Of a stretch of DNA of 64,000 bases, positions 17,328 through 26,995 are shown piece by piece. Under the pieces are notes generated by a model that made no database searches, was not told where the DNA came from, and saw only the letters and a list, made by a program, of their open reading frames with translations. The DNA is from a bacterium (GTDB lineage: Bacteria; Elusimicrobiota; Elusimicrobia; UBA1565; UBA9628): the NCBI GenBank assembly GCA_021822495.1, contig JAKAQO010000003.1:147227-211226 (forward strand), given 5' to 3'. A program made the translations under genes and the position numbers. Each line of letters begins with the position of its first letter. The first letter of the stretch is position 1.

Positions 17328-17402
17328 TGGTGCCCCCGACGAGAATCGAACTCGTGTTTCGGCCTTGAAAGGGCCGCGTCCTAACCGTTAGACGACGGGG
17401 GC
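17328..17402 (-). tRNA. tRNA-Glu(TTC)
   Basis: Cloverleaf GCCCCCG...GGCCCTTTCAAGGCC...CGGGGGCACCA; anticodon TTC; CCA encoded. Confidence 0.95.
17331..17375. repeat. attR: 45-bp direct repeat inside tRNA-Glu
   Basis: Identical to 4380-4424. Confidence 0.93.
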
Positions 17403-17421
17403 TTAAATTCACAAACCCACA

Positions 17422-17493
17422 TGAGCCCGGTGGGATTCGAACCCACGACCCCTCGCTTAAAAGGCGAATGCTCTACCCCTGAGCTACGGGCTC
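17422..17493 (-). tRNA. tRNA-Lys(TTT)
   Basis: GAGCCCGTAGCTCAGGGGTAGAGCATTCGCCTTTTAAGCGAGGGGTCGTGGGTTCGAATCCCACCGGGCTCA. Confidence 0.95.
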
Positions 17494-17531
17494 AACTTTT
17501 CCATTTTACAATATTAATGTAGAATCAGGAT

Positions 17532-18977
17532 ATGAAGTCTTTAAAAATTCTGCTCCTTTTTTGTCTTTTTTCGTCCGGCGCCGCTTCTTTGCGCGCCGCC
17601 CAGATGTGGGCCGCCGCCGGAAAAGTAGACATCACGCCAAACCTAAAAACCGAGAAGACCTATCTCGCTGGTTATGGATTCATGGGACGAAATCCCGCGG
17701 GCGTTCACGATCCGCTCTACGCGCGCATCCTCATTCTTTCCAATAAAAAAACGACCCTGGCGATTGTGGGGCTGGACCTCATCGGCTTTTTTAGAAATCA
17801 AGTCGAAGAGTTGAGAGCGCTGTCGAATTTTAACGCGCCGGGACGATACCTTTTTGTCGTCTCAACCCATGATCATTCCGGGCCTGATACGCTGGGGCTT
17901 TGGGGGCCTTTCCCTGGCGTTTCCGGAGTCAATCCCCAATATCTTAAGCGCATCGAAGGCCTTGTCGCAAAAAAAATAAATGATTTGTCCAAAAACTTAA
18001 AACCCGTCCGGCTTTCCGGAATCACCCGGATATTACCGCCCAATGGTCTTTGCCGCGATAGCCGCGATCCGGTCGTCATCGATCCCTATTTTTCCCTGGT
18101 TCACGTCCAAGAACTAAACGGGAAGACGCTCGCCAATCTCGTTCACTGGCCCTGCCATGCCGAAGTCTTAAGTCACACCAACCAATTTCTAACCGCCGAT
18201 TTTCCCGGGGTTCTTTGCGACCGCGTGGAGCAAAAATCAGGAGGAACTTGCGTGTTCGTCAACGGCCCCATCGGCGGACTCTTGACCCCGGAAGAAACTA
18301 AAGGAAAAGATGGAACTTGGGAAGAAAACACGCGCATTGGAAACGCCGTCGCCAATTTCGCGCTTAAAAATCTCCCCAAAGCTCGCCCGATCACGAGTTC
18401 AAAAATCCTGATTTCAAGCGCGCCCCTTCTTGTTCCGGTTGAAAATTCGCGCTATCTCCTTTTCCTTTATTCCCTCGTTTTTGGACACAGACTTTTTCTG
18501 AGAGACGGCGCGCCTCTCAATACAAGTCCTTATTGGATCGCCCTTAAACACGCTTTTGGACTTTTAAAACCGGAAGAAAGCCCTTGGATTAAAAGCGAGC
18601 TTTCCCTCATTAGAATCGGACCTCTCACCATTTTAGGAATCCCCGGAGAAATTTTTCCGGAACTGGTGATCGGCGGATACCACGGAAGATACCGTTTTGG
18701 GCATCCTTTAATTAAACCGGACAATCCCAATCCGCCGGACCTCTCCAAAGCGCCGAAAGGCCCTTATTTATGGGATGAGATGCCGGGAAAAATTAAAATC
18801 GTGGCCGGCCTTGCTAACGATGAACTCGGCTACATCATCCCGGGATATGATTTTAAAATCACCCATGACCTCATCATGGAACCCCGGCCCAAGGGCGATC
18901 ATTATGAGGAAACCAACTCCGTCGGCCCCTCGATTACCCCAATTCTCCTTAAGGCCGCGCGCGGGCTTCTAAAATAA
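17532..18977 (+). CDS. Neutral/alkaline ceramidase-like secreted protein
   Basis: Signal peptide; AAGKVDITPN...LAGYGFMGRNPAGVHDPLYARILIL...VSTHDHSGPD. Confidence 0.75.
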   Translation: MKSLKILLLFCLFSSGAASLRAAQMWAAAGKVDITPNLKTEKTYLAGYGFMGRNPAGVHDPLYARILILSNKKTTLAIVGLDLIGFFRNQVEELRALSNFNAPGRYLFVVSTHDHSGPDTLGLWGPFPGVSGVNPQYLKRIEGLVAKKINDLSKNLKPVRLSGITRILPPNGLCRDSRDPVVIDPYFSLVHVQELNGKTLANLVHWPCHAEVLSHTNQFLTADFPGVLCDRVEQKSGGTCVFVNGPIGGLLTPEETKGKDGTWEENTRIGNAVANFALKNLPKARPITSSKILISSAPLLVPVENSRYLLFLYSLVFGHRLFLRDGAPLNTSPYWIALKHAFGLLKPEESPWIKSELSLIRIGPLTILGIPGEIFPELVIGGYHGRYRFGHPLIKPDNPNPPDLSKAPKGPYLWDEMPGKIKIVAGLANDELGYIIPGYDFKITHDLIMEPRPKGDHYEETNSVGPSITPILLKAARGLLK

Positions 18978-19055
18978 AAAAAGGAACGGCCATTTTTTGG
19001 TAAAATCAAATCAAAGGGTGAACGCTTTAAGTTCATTCTTTTGAGGAGAATACTG

Positions 19056-19466
19056 ATGAAAAAACTCACCATTGCCTTCTTGGCCGCGTCACTGATGACC
19101 GCCGCTTCCGCGAGCTGGTCTCATGACATGGACATGAAAGGTATGAACATGAAAAGCGAAAAGCACGAGGCGGCCGACAAAACCGTCACGGGCGAAATCG
19201 TTGATCTCGCGTGCTATCTTGGCCACGGCGCCAAGGGAGCCAAACACGCGGACTGCGCGAAGGAATGCCTGACCAAGGGATATCCCATGGGACTTCTGAC
19301 CAAGAAAGGTTCGCTGTATCTTCTGGTCAATAACCACGAGAAACAATCGGCCTATGAAACGGCAAAGAAACTCGCCTCAAAACTGGTTAAAGTCACTGGC
19401 GATATGTCCCACAAAGGCGGCCTTAAAGCCTTGATCGTGGACAAAGTCGAAAAAGTTAAAAGCTAA
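19056..19466 (+). CDS. Secreted Met/His-rich hypothetical protein
   Basis: Signal peptide then SHDMDMKGMNMKSEKHEA; VDLACYLGHGAKGAKHADCAKECLTKGYPMGLL. Confidence 0.65.
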   Translation: MKKLTIAFLAASLMTAASASWSHDMDMKGMNMKSEKHEAADKTVTGEIVDLACYLGHGAKGAKHADCAKECLTKGYPMGLLTKKGSLYLLVNNHEKQSAYETAKKLASKLVKVTGDMSHKGGLKALIVDKVEKVKS

Positions 19467-19472
19467 TCGCTA

Positions 19473-19506
19473 AAAAAGGGACAGTCTTTAAAGACTGTCC
19501 CTTTTT
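19473..19506 (+). terminator. Rho-independent terminator
   Basis: aaaaagggacagtctttaaagactgtcccttttt, perfect inverted repeat with T tract. Confidence 0.85.
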
Positions 19507-19510
19507 CTTT

Positions 19511-19960
19511 ATGAAAATTCCGCCTATTTATCTTTTCCATCCCATTGCCGTTCATTTTCCCCTCGCGCTTTTATCCTTGGGATTTATCCTGGGCCTCTTG
19601 GCTGGAACTTTAAGAAAGAAAAAGAATTTTGAATGGATTGACGCCGCTGTTTCTTGGACCTTATGGCTGGGAACACTTGGAGCCTGGACGGCCATGGGGC
19701 TTGGGCTTTTAGCCGAAGACAAAGCCCCTCATGTGCCCCCAGCCTGGGAAGTTTTGGCCGATCACAAAACGCGGGCTTTTTGGACCGTTGGAGTTTTCAG
19801 CGTCTTGTCCTTGTGGCGACTCTTTCGCAAACAAGACAAAACCTGGCAAATAATTTTCTGGGCCGCAGCCCTGGGTCTTCTTTTATCCACCGCCTATCTC
19901 GGCGGGCGGCTTGTCTTTGACTACGGAATGGGCGTCGTTAAGGTTGGCTGGGGCGGATAA
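19511..19960 (+). CDS. DUF2231-like membrane protein
   Basis: YLFHPIAVHFPLALLSLGFILGLLAG and further TM segments. Confidence 0.7.
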   Translation: MKIPPIYLFHPIAVHFPLALLSLGFILGLLAGTLRKKKNFEWIDAAVSWTLWLGTLGAWTAMGLGLLAEDKAPHVPPAWEVLADHKTRAFWTVGVFSVLSLWRLFRKQDKTWQIIFWAAALGLLLSTAYLGGRLVFDYGMGVVKVGWGG

Positions 19961-19985
19961 ATTAAGCGGACTTTTCAGGAATTTA

Positions 19986-20269
19986 AGGGCTCGCAGCAAA
20001 ATAATATGAGCAACTGGCCAGGGGGATTTTGGAGCGAGGCGAGGCGCGAGGAGGGAGCAATGCCGAAGCGCATTGTAACCGACGAGCAACGAAGCCGTAA
20101 AAGCGCCCTGGCCCTTTCGTCGACAAAACAGGACGAGGGGAGGCCCACCTTTGGCCGATTTCGTTGTTGCTCCTCATTCACATAGCTTAAGCTATGCTCA
20201 ATCGTCGCGCCTAGAAATCGGCTCAAATTTGGGCCTTCCAGTTGCTCATATTATTTCGCTGAGAGCCCT
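19986..20269. mobile_element. MITE-like element with 32-bp terminal inverted repeats
   Basis: 19986-20017 vs reverse complement of 20238-20269: 30/32; nested inverted repeats inside; no credible ORF. Confidence 0.7.
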
Positions 20270-21452
20270 AAGAACGCGCGGCAATCTGCTCAAAAAATGG
20301 CCACGGCATGACTTTAACATGCGCGCTTAAGCGTTGAGGACGGTCGGCCTGACTGAGGATTGTCCCGGCAAACGATTTAAAGGAAGTCCCTAAATTTTCC
20401 AGCGGGCGGGCCTCCCGCTCGGAATGCGTCATCGAAGACTTAATTTCAATGAGTTCGACGCCAGTTCCGCGATCCAAGAGGATATCCGCTTCAACATTAT
20501 TTGAATCCCTTAAAAAATAAAGTTCATAGGGCCTGTCATGGTTAAATTTTTGTTTGAGAAACTCAATGACAATCATATTTTCAAAGATGGATCCCGCCAT
20601 TGGGCCCGCCCGCAGGGTTTCGGAATTGGGGTATTTCAATAGGTAAGATAAGAGCCCGGTATCCGTAAAATAAACTTTCGGGCTTTTAACGATGCGTTTG
20701 GATAAATTACGGAAATAAGGCCTCAGAAGATAAAGAATGCGCGTCGTTTCAAGCAGGGAAATCCACTGTTTCGCGTTAGAGGGACTGATTCCGCAATCCC
20801 TGGCCAAATCGCTCAAATTCAGCAGGGAACCGGCTCTAGCGGCCAAGAGTTCCAGAAAAGACTGAAAAAGGTTGAGATCATGAACGGCTTTGACCTGGCG
20901 GATGTCTCTTTCCAGATAAGTCCGCAGATAGGAAGAATAGTATTCTCGAGCAGGAACTCCGTAGAGGGCGGGTCTAGGATAAAACCCATTGAAAATTTGG
21001 CGAAAACAGGAGGCGGGGCTAGAGGGATAGGCGCTGGGCATTTCCTCCCACGAAAATCCAAGAAGCTCGAAAATCGCCGCCCGCCCGGCCAAGGATTCCG
21101 ATACGCCGGCCATCAGTGGAAATATTTGGGACCCGGTCAGGACAAACGCCCCCCCCTTGTCTGGATTCCGGTCCACGGACATTTTGATGAAAGGCAAAAG
21201 CTCGGGCGCGTATTGAATTTCGTCAATGAAAACATGGGACCCAAAATCGCTTAAGAAAAGTTTTGGATCCCGCTTAGCCAAGGCGCGGAAAGAAGGATCG
21301 TCCAGGGAAACATAGGTGTGTTTTGGAAATATCCGGGACAATAGCGTTGATTTTCCGCTTTGACGCGGCCCGGTCAGAATGATCACGGGGAAATTTTCCC
21401 CAGCTTTGCGGATTCTAGGTTCGATGGCCCGGCGAAAATATCGAAATTTCAC
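20268..21452 (-). CDS. AAA_14/DUF4143 family ATPase
   Basis: VIILTGPRQSGKSTLLSRIFP; VFIDEIQYAPELLPFIK; FVLTGSQIFPLMAGVSESLAGR. Confidence 0.85.
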   Translation of the reverse strand: MKFRYFRRAIEPRIRKAGENFPVIILTGPRQSGKSTLLSRIFPKHTYVSLDDPSFRALAKRDPKLFLSDFGSHVFIDEIQYAPELLPFIKMSVDRNPDKGGAFVLTGSQIFPLMAGVSESLAGRAAIFELLGFSWEEMPSAYPSSPASCFRQIFNGFYPRPALYGVPAREYYSSYLRTYLERDIRQVKAVHDLNLFQSFLELLAARAGSLLNLSDLARDCGISPSNAKQWISLLETTRILYLLRPYFRNLSKRIVKSPKVYFTDTGLLSYLLKYPNSETLRAGPMAGSIFENMIVIEFLKQKFNHDRPYELYFLRDSNNVEADILLDRGTGVELIEIKSSMTHSEREARPLENLGTSFKSFAGTILSQADRPQRLSAHVKVMPWPFFEQIAARS

Positions 21453-21516
21453 AGTTTCTTATTTATGTATTATAGCTTTTATTTTGCTATTTTACATAAA
21501 CAAGAAAGAGTCGTAT

Positions 21517-22212
21517 TTAAAAACTATCCGCAGAGGATGAAGGTTTGGGGCCCAAAGACAACAAATAATCCGCAACATCCGAAATTTCAGACTGAGATAA
21601 AACTTTTCCCCAAGACGGCATGAAGATCATTGGAAGAGGTTTATTGGGGTCAGCCGGAGCCGGCTGTGGAACGCCGTCGGTAATTTTTCGAATTAATTCT
21701 TTCCGACTATATCCCAAGGAAACCTGGGTCAGCCCAGGAATTTGACCGCCAACCACGTTATTATTGGGGTATCCGCCTCTTCCGTCTTGCCCGTGACACG
21801 CCACGCAACCCGCTTTGTTAAAAAGAATGTGGCCGCGTTCGAGCTCGGTCAAACCCGGCTTATTCCAAGGCCTTTCAGCATCAGTCCACGCCTGACCTTT
21901 TTGGGAGGATAAATAAGACACCAAGGAGTTCAATTCATCCTGGGTCAAGTGAAAGTTCGGCATGACTGTTTTTTGATTCCACGAATGAGGACTCTTAAGC
22001 CACAGGGCTAACCACTGAGGACTTTTTCTAAATCCGATAAAAGTCAAATTCGGCCCCCAGGTTCCGCCTTCATTTCCAATCTGATGACATTGCATACACC
22101 CCAAGGCGTGAAAATAAACCTTTCCTCGAACCACCGGATCCTCAGAAACCGTTTGACAAGCCGCCAAAACTCCCATCAAAAGTCCAAATCCGATCACAGT
22201 TCTCTTCATCAT
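21517..22212 (-). CDS. Diheme c-type cytochrome
   Basis: Two CXXCH: ALGCMQCHQIG and KAGCVACHGQDGRGG; lipoprotein-like N-terminus. Confidence 0.85.
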   Translation of the reverse strand: MMKRTVIGFGLLMGVLAACQTVSEDPVVRGKVYFHALGCMQCHQIGNEGGTWGPNLTFIGFRKSPQWLALWLKSPHSWNQKTVMPNFHLTQDELNSLVSYLSSQKGQAWTDAERPWNKPGLTELERGHILFNKAGCVACHGQDGRGGYPNNNVVGGQIPGLTQVSLGYSRKELIRKITDGVPQPAPADPNKPLPMIFMPSWGKVLSQSEISDVADYLLSLGPKPSSSADSF

Positions 22213-22213
22213 T

Positions 22214-23053
22214 TTACGCTCCTATCCAAAGCATTCCAAAAATAAGAGGAAGGTAAAAGAGAGACGCGAAAAACAATCGTTTCGTATCCGTTCTTTCCAA
22301 TCCCCAGCTGGCCTTAAGGCCCAAACCCAGGTAGGCGGCGCCCACGCACAGAGCCCCGAGCTCATATCCCGTTCCCGCCATGCCGCAAAAAGCCGGCAAA
22401 AGAACGACGGGCAAAACGGTAAATGAATGAAGCGCGATCTGGGCGGAAGTAATTTTTCCATCGGGGTCAATGGCCGGCATCACCTTAAAGCCAGCGCGGG
22501 CATAATCCTCGCGGTACATCCAAAACAAAGCTAAAAAGTGCGGAATCTGCCATAAAAATTGAATTCCAAATAAAATCCACGCCTCTAAAGAAAGTTTGCC
22601 TGCCGCCGCGGCCCAGCCAATCAAAGGAGGCGTCGCTCCAGCAAAAGCCCCAATCCAAGTCGTTTGAGGCGTCACCATTTTAAGCGGAGTATAAACTAAA
22701 ACATAAACCGCCACCGTCAACTCCGTTAAAAACAAGGCGAGAAGATTGGACTTAAAGAAAAGAATCAAAAATCCAAGAGTGAGCAGGGAAATCCCGAAAA
22801 CAAAAGCCGCTTTCGGCGCGACTCTCCCCTGAGGGATAGGACGCCTTTTGGTTCGTTCCATCAAAGCGTCTTGCTTAAATTCCATCCACTGGTTAAGACA
22901 CGCGCTGGCCGCCGAGCTTAAGGAAACGCCGAGTAGCATCCAATATAAATTTGCTCCGCGAGTTCCATGCGCCAAGGCATATCCCAAAGCCGCCGTCAAA
23001 GCCACTAAGAGAGAAATCCGAGGTTTCGCAAGAGACAAATAATCTTTAATCAT
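22214..23053 (-). CDS. ctaB: Protoheme IX farnesyltransferase (heme O synthase)
   Basis: LAKPRISLLVALTAALGYALA...NQWMEFKQDALMERTKRRPIPQGRV. Confidence 0.9.
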   Translation of the reverse strand: MIKDYLSLAKPRISLLVALTAALGYALAHGTRGANLYWMLLGVSLSSAASACLNQWMEFKQDALMERTKRRPIPQGRVAPKAAFVFGISLLTLGFLILFFKSNLLALFLTELTVAVYVLVYTPLKMVTPQTTWIGAFAGATPPLIGWAAAAGKLSLEAWILFGIQFLWQIPHFLALFWMYREDYARAGFKVMPAIDPDGKITSAQIALHSFTVLPVVLLPAFCGMAGTGYELGALCVGAAYLGLGLKASWGLERTDTKRLFFASLFYLPLIFGMLWIGA

Positions 23054-23919
23054 CGAATTTGAGCGGCGCGAAAAGTCCATAAAACCGAAGAGCCTAAAAG
23101 TAAGGCCCCTAAAGCCACGTGAATGGAGGTCAAAAGAGCGCCTTGACTGTAGCCGGGCTGCATGTCCAGCGAAACCCGGCGCATATAGGCTAAAAGGCCA
23201 AGCGCGACTTGAAGAAAAACAAAAATTCCAGCGAAAATAGAAAGGGCTTTTAAATTTTTAAGTTTACTCTTAAGTCCCATGATGGATAAAACAATTAAAG
23301 AAATGGCCGCCCCAATAGACCAAGCGTAATGAAGATAGCCATATTTCCCCGAATGCCTTAAAATCGCGCCGAAAAGAAGTTGAAGATAAAGCGCCGTTAC
23401 CGCGGCGGCTCCATATTTCCACAGCCCTGGCTTTGAAGACTCAATTTTAGATTTGGAAGACTCAGAAGAGGCGTCCGCTAAAATTAAAAGAAGACAGAAA
23501 ACAGTCTGTCCCAGAAGAGCGTGAAAGACGGCAATGGAAGGCGGCAAAAGAAGAAGAACGGTCAGCCCCCCTAAAATCGCTTGAAGCAAAATCGCAAAAG
23601 CAATGAGGTAACTTAAAAGTCTCACGGGTTTGGATAAATGAGAAAAATAAGCCCATAAAGCCAAGCCCCAGGTCATCAAGGCGACAGTTCCGGCAATCAT
23701 GCGGTGTCCATGCTCAAACAAAACTCCGCCCGTCATCGGCGGGAAAAATTTTCCAAAAGAAAGCGGCCAATCTGGAACTGCTAAAGCCGAACCGGTTGAG
23801 GTCACCATCGCGCCGGCAAACACCAGAATAAAAGCGCAAACAGCGGTTACAGCGGCAAAAAGATGAAAAGACGGTGGAACTGGACGAATTTCAAGCGGCG
23901 TGGGAGAAACTTCACTCAT
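23050..23919 (-). CDS. ctaA: Heme A synthase (COX15/CtaA)
   Basis: VFAGAMVTSTGSALAVPDWPLSFGKFFPPMTGGVLFEHGHRMIAGTV. Confidence 0.9.
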   Translation of the reverse strand: MSEVSPTPLEIRPVPPSFHLFAAVTAVCAFILVFAGAMVTSTGSALAVPDWPLSFGKFFPPMTGGVLFEHGHRMIAGTVALMTWGLALWAYFSHLSKPVRLLSYLIAFAILLQAILGGLTVLLLLPPSIAVFHALLGQTVFCLLLILADASSESSKSKIESSKPGLWKYGAAAVTALYLQLLFGAILRHSGKYGYLHYAWSIGAAISLIVLSIMGLKSKLKNLKALSIFAGIFVFLQVALGLLAYMRRVSLDMQPGYSQGALLTSIHVALGALLLGSSVLWTFRAAQIR

Positions 23920-24134
23920 GAATGGTGGGAGGCATCAACCGCATTTTTGCGGCTTTCCATATCATAGACGGTTTTAATTAAAACGCCCAAAATCGAAAAA
24001 ACAAAAGCCAGAAGTATGGCTCCGCTGATAATGAGACCCCTCAGTAGTTCGGGAGAGCCTGCGGCGCCAAAACAAACCGCGCAAGCAAAAGAAGAGCGCG
24101 CGATTTGACTGAAAAGCGGAAAAAGAAAATTCAT
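23916..24134 (-). CDS. Small membrane protein
   Basis: 4-bp-type overlaps with neighbours in the cox operon; one TM. Confidence 0.55.
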   Translation of the reverse strand: MNFLFPLFSQIARSSFACAVCFGAAGSPELLRGLIISGAILLAFVFSILGVLIKTVYDMESRKNAVDASHHS

Positions 24135-24322
24135 AAATTTTTATATTTCACTCTAAACCAATTCGCGTAAAAAAGCCCGGCAATAAAACCAATAATAGCC
24201 ATCACTCCCGTGCCGACCCACGCTTCTCCCCTATGGAATTGATAAGCCGCCCAAGCGCCGACAAAAACCATCAAGCTCAGGCTCACGGTGATAAAAAATA
24301 AATGGAATTTTTTAAGAGACAT
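24131..24322 (-). CDS. Small membrane protein
   Basis: Two predicted TM segments; operonic. Confidence 0.55.
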   Translation of the reverse strand: MSLKKFHLFFITVSLSLMVFVGAWAAYQFHRGEAWVGTGVMAIIGFIAGLFYANWFRVKYKNL

Positions 24323-24669
24323 TATTTCTCCGCCTGCATTGCGACTGGCGCGTGAGCGGAATGCCCTCCGACGCTCAGCACATCGAAAGAAGGCCCCGCG
24401 ATAAGAAAAAGAACGAAAAACACGGTGATCCCCAAGAGTCCGTAAATGATAATTCGCTCTCCTCTTAGGTGCATGAAAACGGCGGCAACCAGCGCGGATT
24501 TTAAAGTGGCGATAGCCAAGGCCACCGCAACCGCCATTTTAATGGGTAAATGCCAATAGGAGACCAAAACCGTCACGACAGTTAAGAAAAGAAGCGCCCC
24601 AAAAACCGTCATATAGGCCCGAACATTGGGCCCATGGGAAGAATGCTCGTTCAACGCGGTTGCGCTCAT
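24322..24669 (-). CDS. Cytochrome c oxidase subunit IV-like
   Basis: MSATALNEHSSHGPNVRAYMTVFGALLFLTVVTVLVSYWHL...ALVAAVFMHLRGE. Confidence 0.8.
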   Translation of the reverse strand: MSATALNEHSSHGPNVRAYMTVFGALLFLTVVTVLVSYWHLPIKMAVAVALAIATLKSALVAAVFMHLRGERIIIYGLLGITVFFVLFLIAGPSFDVLSVGGHSAHAPVAMQAEK

Positions 24670-24680
24670 ATTGCCTCCAA

Positions 24681-25274
24681 CTATAGCAGGTATAGGGCCG
24701 GAAACAAAAAGATCCAAACGATATCGACGAAATGCCAATAAAGTCCGGCGCCTTCGACGCGACCCACGAAAAGCGGATGATCAAAATCTGTTCGTGAAAG
24801 ATAGAGCAACCCTGAGTTGACGATAATACCGCCAATAACGTGAAGACCGTGAAGCCCCGTTAGAGTAAAATAAACGGCGTGAAAAATAGAGGTGGACGGA
24901 AATTCGTTATGGCGGAAATGAGCGTCCCACTCAAAACCCTTGACTATTAAAAACACAAACGCCAGTAAAATCGTCAAGGAGATATATCTTTGAAAGCCCT
25001 TAAGGTCCCGGTCATGGGCTTTGGCATAAGCCATGACCATGGTGACGCTGGAAGTAATCAAGACAAAAGTGTTGAGCATCCCCAAAGGCACGTTCAAAAC
25101 ATCCCAGCCCCTAGGCCAGGAAGCGGCGCCAAGCCTTAAGACGATATAGGTCGTAAAAAGAGTCGAGAAAAGCATGATTTCGGAAGCCAAAAAAAGCCAG
25201 ATGCCTAATTTAGCGTTGGTGACTCCGGTTGATTCTCCGGGTTGGTGAACGAGCGTCGCTGTTGAAGAACTCAT
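24681..25274 (-). CDS. ctaE: Cytochrome c oxidase subunit III
   Basis: AKLGIWLFLASEIMLFSTLFTTYIVLR...YFTLTGLHGLHVIGG...GLYWHFVDIVWIFLFPALYL. Confidence 0.92.
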   Translation of the reverse strand: MSSSTATLVHQPGESTGVTNAKLGIWLFLASEIMLFSTLFTTYIVLRLGAASWPRGWDVLNVPLGMLNTFVLITSSVTMVMAYAKAHDRDLKGFQRYISLTILLAFVFLIVKGFEWDAHFRHNEFPSTSIFHAVYFTLTGLHGLHVIGGIIVNSGLLYLSRTDFDHPLFVGRVEGAGLYWHFVDIVWIFLFPALYLL

Positions 25275-26995
25275 GCTAGAATCTCCTCATTTTGGGGAAT
25301 CCAATCGGCCTTGTGTCCAACAGGAGAATATTCATAAGGTCCGTGATAGACGTGAATGGGCTTAGTGAAATTGCCATGCGGAGGCGGGGAAGGGCACGCC
25401 CAATCCAAGGTTGTCGCCTGCCACGGATTATCATCTGTTTTCTCGCCATGACGAATGCTATAGAAGAAATTATAGATAAAAGGAATCTGGGAAAGAAAGA
25501 GAAGCCCCGCAAAAACGGAACTGACAACGTGAAGGGGTTGAGTGGGAACGCTATGCAAGGCCGCCATGGGGTCGTAATAGCGGCGGTCTTGACCGGCCAG
25601 ACCCTGGATAAACATCGGGAAAAAGACGCCGTTCATGCAAATAAGAGAAGTCCAAAAATGCCATTTCCCCAAGGTGTCATTCATTTTCCGACCGAACCAT
25701 TTCGGGAACCAATAATAAACGCCGCCCATCAGGGCCAGAAGAGAACCGGGAACGACGATATAATGGAAGTGGCCGATAATATAATAAGTATCGTGCAAAT
25801 AAATATCGGTGACCGTTAACCCCAAGGGGAGACCCGTGAGCCCGCCAATTCCAAACATCGGAAGAAAGGCCAAGGCAAAGAGCATCGGAGTCGTAAAGCG
25901 AATGGAGCCCCCTCTTAAACTGAAAACAAAACTAGTCAGAATGGCGACCGAGGGAACCGAGATAATCATCGTCGTGACCAGGAAAAAGTCGCTTAACACC
26001 GCGCTCATGCCGCTGATGAACATATGATGGGCCCAAACAACGAAGGCCAAAATTCCAATTGAGATCATCGAACCCACGATGACGTTGTAGCCGTGAAGGG
26101 GTTTGCGCGTATTATTGGCAAGAATTTCGGAAACAATTCCCATAGCGGGAAGCAAAAGCACATAAACCTCAGGATGGGCCAAGAACCAAAAAAGATGCTG
26201 CCACAAAAGCGGCTGCCCGCCGCCGGAGGCGATATGGCGCATCCCCAAAATTACAAGACCTTGCGGCAAATAAAAACTGGTATGAGCAATACGGTCCATC
26301 AACTGCAAAACCGAAGCGGCTTCAAGAGGCGGGAAGGCCAATAAAAGAAGAAACGCCGTCACAATCTGCGCCCAAACGAAAATTGGAAGACGCGATAATT
26401 TCATTCCCATTGCGCGCATATTAAAAGAAGTGACCAAGAAGTTGACCGCTCCCAAAAGAGACGAGGTAATGAGCATCACCATCGCAAAAAGCCAAACCGT
26501 TTGTCCGGGATTGATAATAGCCAAGGGCGGATAGGAAGTCCAACCCGATTGCGCCGCGCCGCCCGGCATGATAAAAGAGGAAAGCATCAAAAGTCCGCCG
26601 AGAAGGAAAAACCAGTAGCTGGCAAGGTTCAGCCGCGGAAAAGCCATGTCTTCGGCGCCAATCTGAAGAGGGAGGACATAATTTCCAAACCCGCCGACGC
26701 CTAAAGGAACAATCCCTAAAAAAACCATAATGGTCCCGTGCATCGCGCCCAAGGCATTGTAGAAATCGGGAGTCATGACGCCGTTAGGCGCCAAGTTTGG
26801 AGAAAGAATGCGTCCCAAAAACGGAATCGGGCTTCCAGGAAAAGCCAATTGCCAGCGCATGACCAGCATCAACATGAAGCCGCACAAGAGAAAGAACAGA
26901 GCGGTAATTGTGTAAAGAAGGCCGATCACTTTGTGATCAGTCGAAAAGAAATAGCGGTAAAAAGGTTTTGATGAAGAATGAGAATCTTGACTCAT
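25271..26995 (-). CDS. ctaD: Cytochrome c oxidase subunit I
   Basis: STDHKVIGLLYTITALFF; HPEVYVLLLPAMGIVSEI; HDTYYIIGHFHYIVVPGSLLAL. Confidence 0.95.
   Translation of the reverse strand: MSQDSHSSSKPFYRYFFSTDHKVIGLLYTITALFFLLCGFMLMLVMRWQLAFPGSPIPFLGRILSPNLAPNGVMTPDFYNALGAMHGTIMVFLGIVPLGVGGFGNYVLPLQIGAEDMAFPRLNLASYWFFLLGGLLMLSSFIMPGGAAQSGWTSYPPLAIINPGQTVWLFAMVMLITSSLLGAVNFLVTSFNMRAMGMKLSRLPIFVWAQIVTAFLLLLAFPPLEAASVLQLMDRIAHTSFYLPQGLVILGMRHIASGGGQPLLWQHLFWFLAHPEVYVLLLPAMGIVSEILANNTRKPLHGYNVIVGSMISIGILAFVVWAHHMFISGMSAVLSDFFLVTTMIISVPSVAILTSFVFSLRGGSIRFTTPMLFALAFLPMFGIGGLTGLPLGLTVTDIYLHDTYYIIGHFHYIVVPGSLLALMGGVYYWFPKWFGRKMNDTLGKWHFWTSLICMNGVFFPMFIQGLAGQDRRYYDPMAALHSVPTQPLHVVSSVFAGLLFLSQIPFIYNFFYSIRHGEKTDDNPWQATTLDWACPSPPPHGNFTKPIHVYHGPYEYSPVGHKADWIPQNEEILA

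Larger units (their letters stand above)
4380..17375. mobile_element. tRNA-Glu-integrated element (~12.95 kb) carrying candidate defence genes
   Basis: Perfect 45-bp att repeats, integrase adjacent to the tRNA, excisionase-like genes, defence-type cargo. Confidence 0.92.

Noticed and set aside
19883-20226. Short - strand ORFs (19883-20089, 19975-20226, 19983-20177)
   Set aside because: They lie mostly in the MITE-like element and look compositional.
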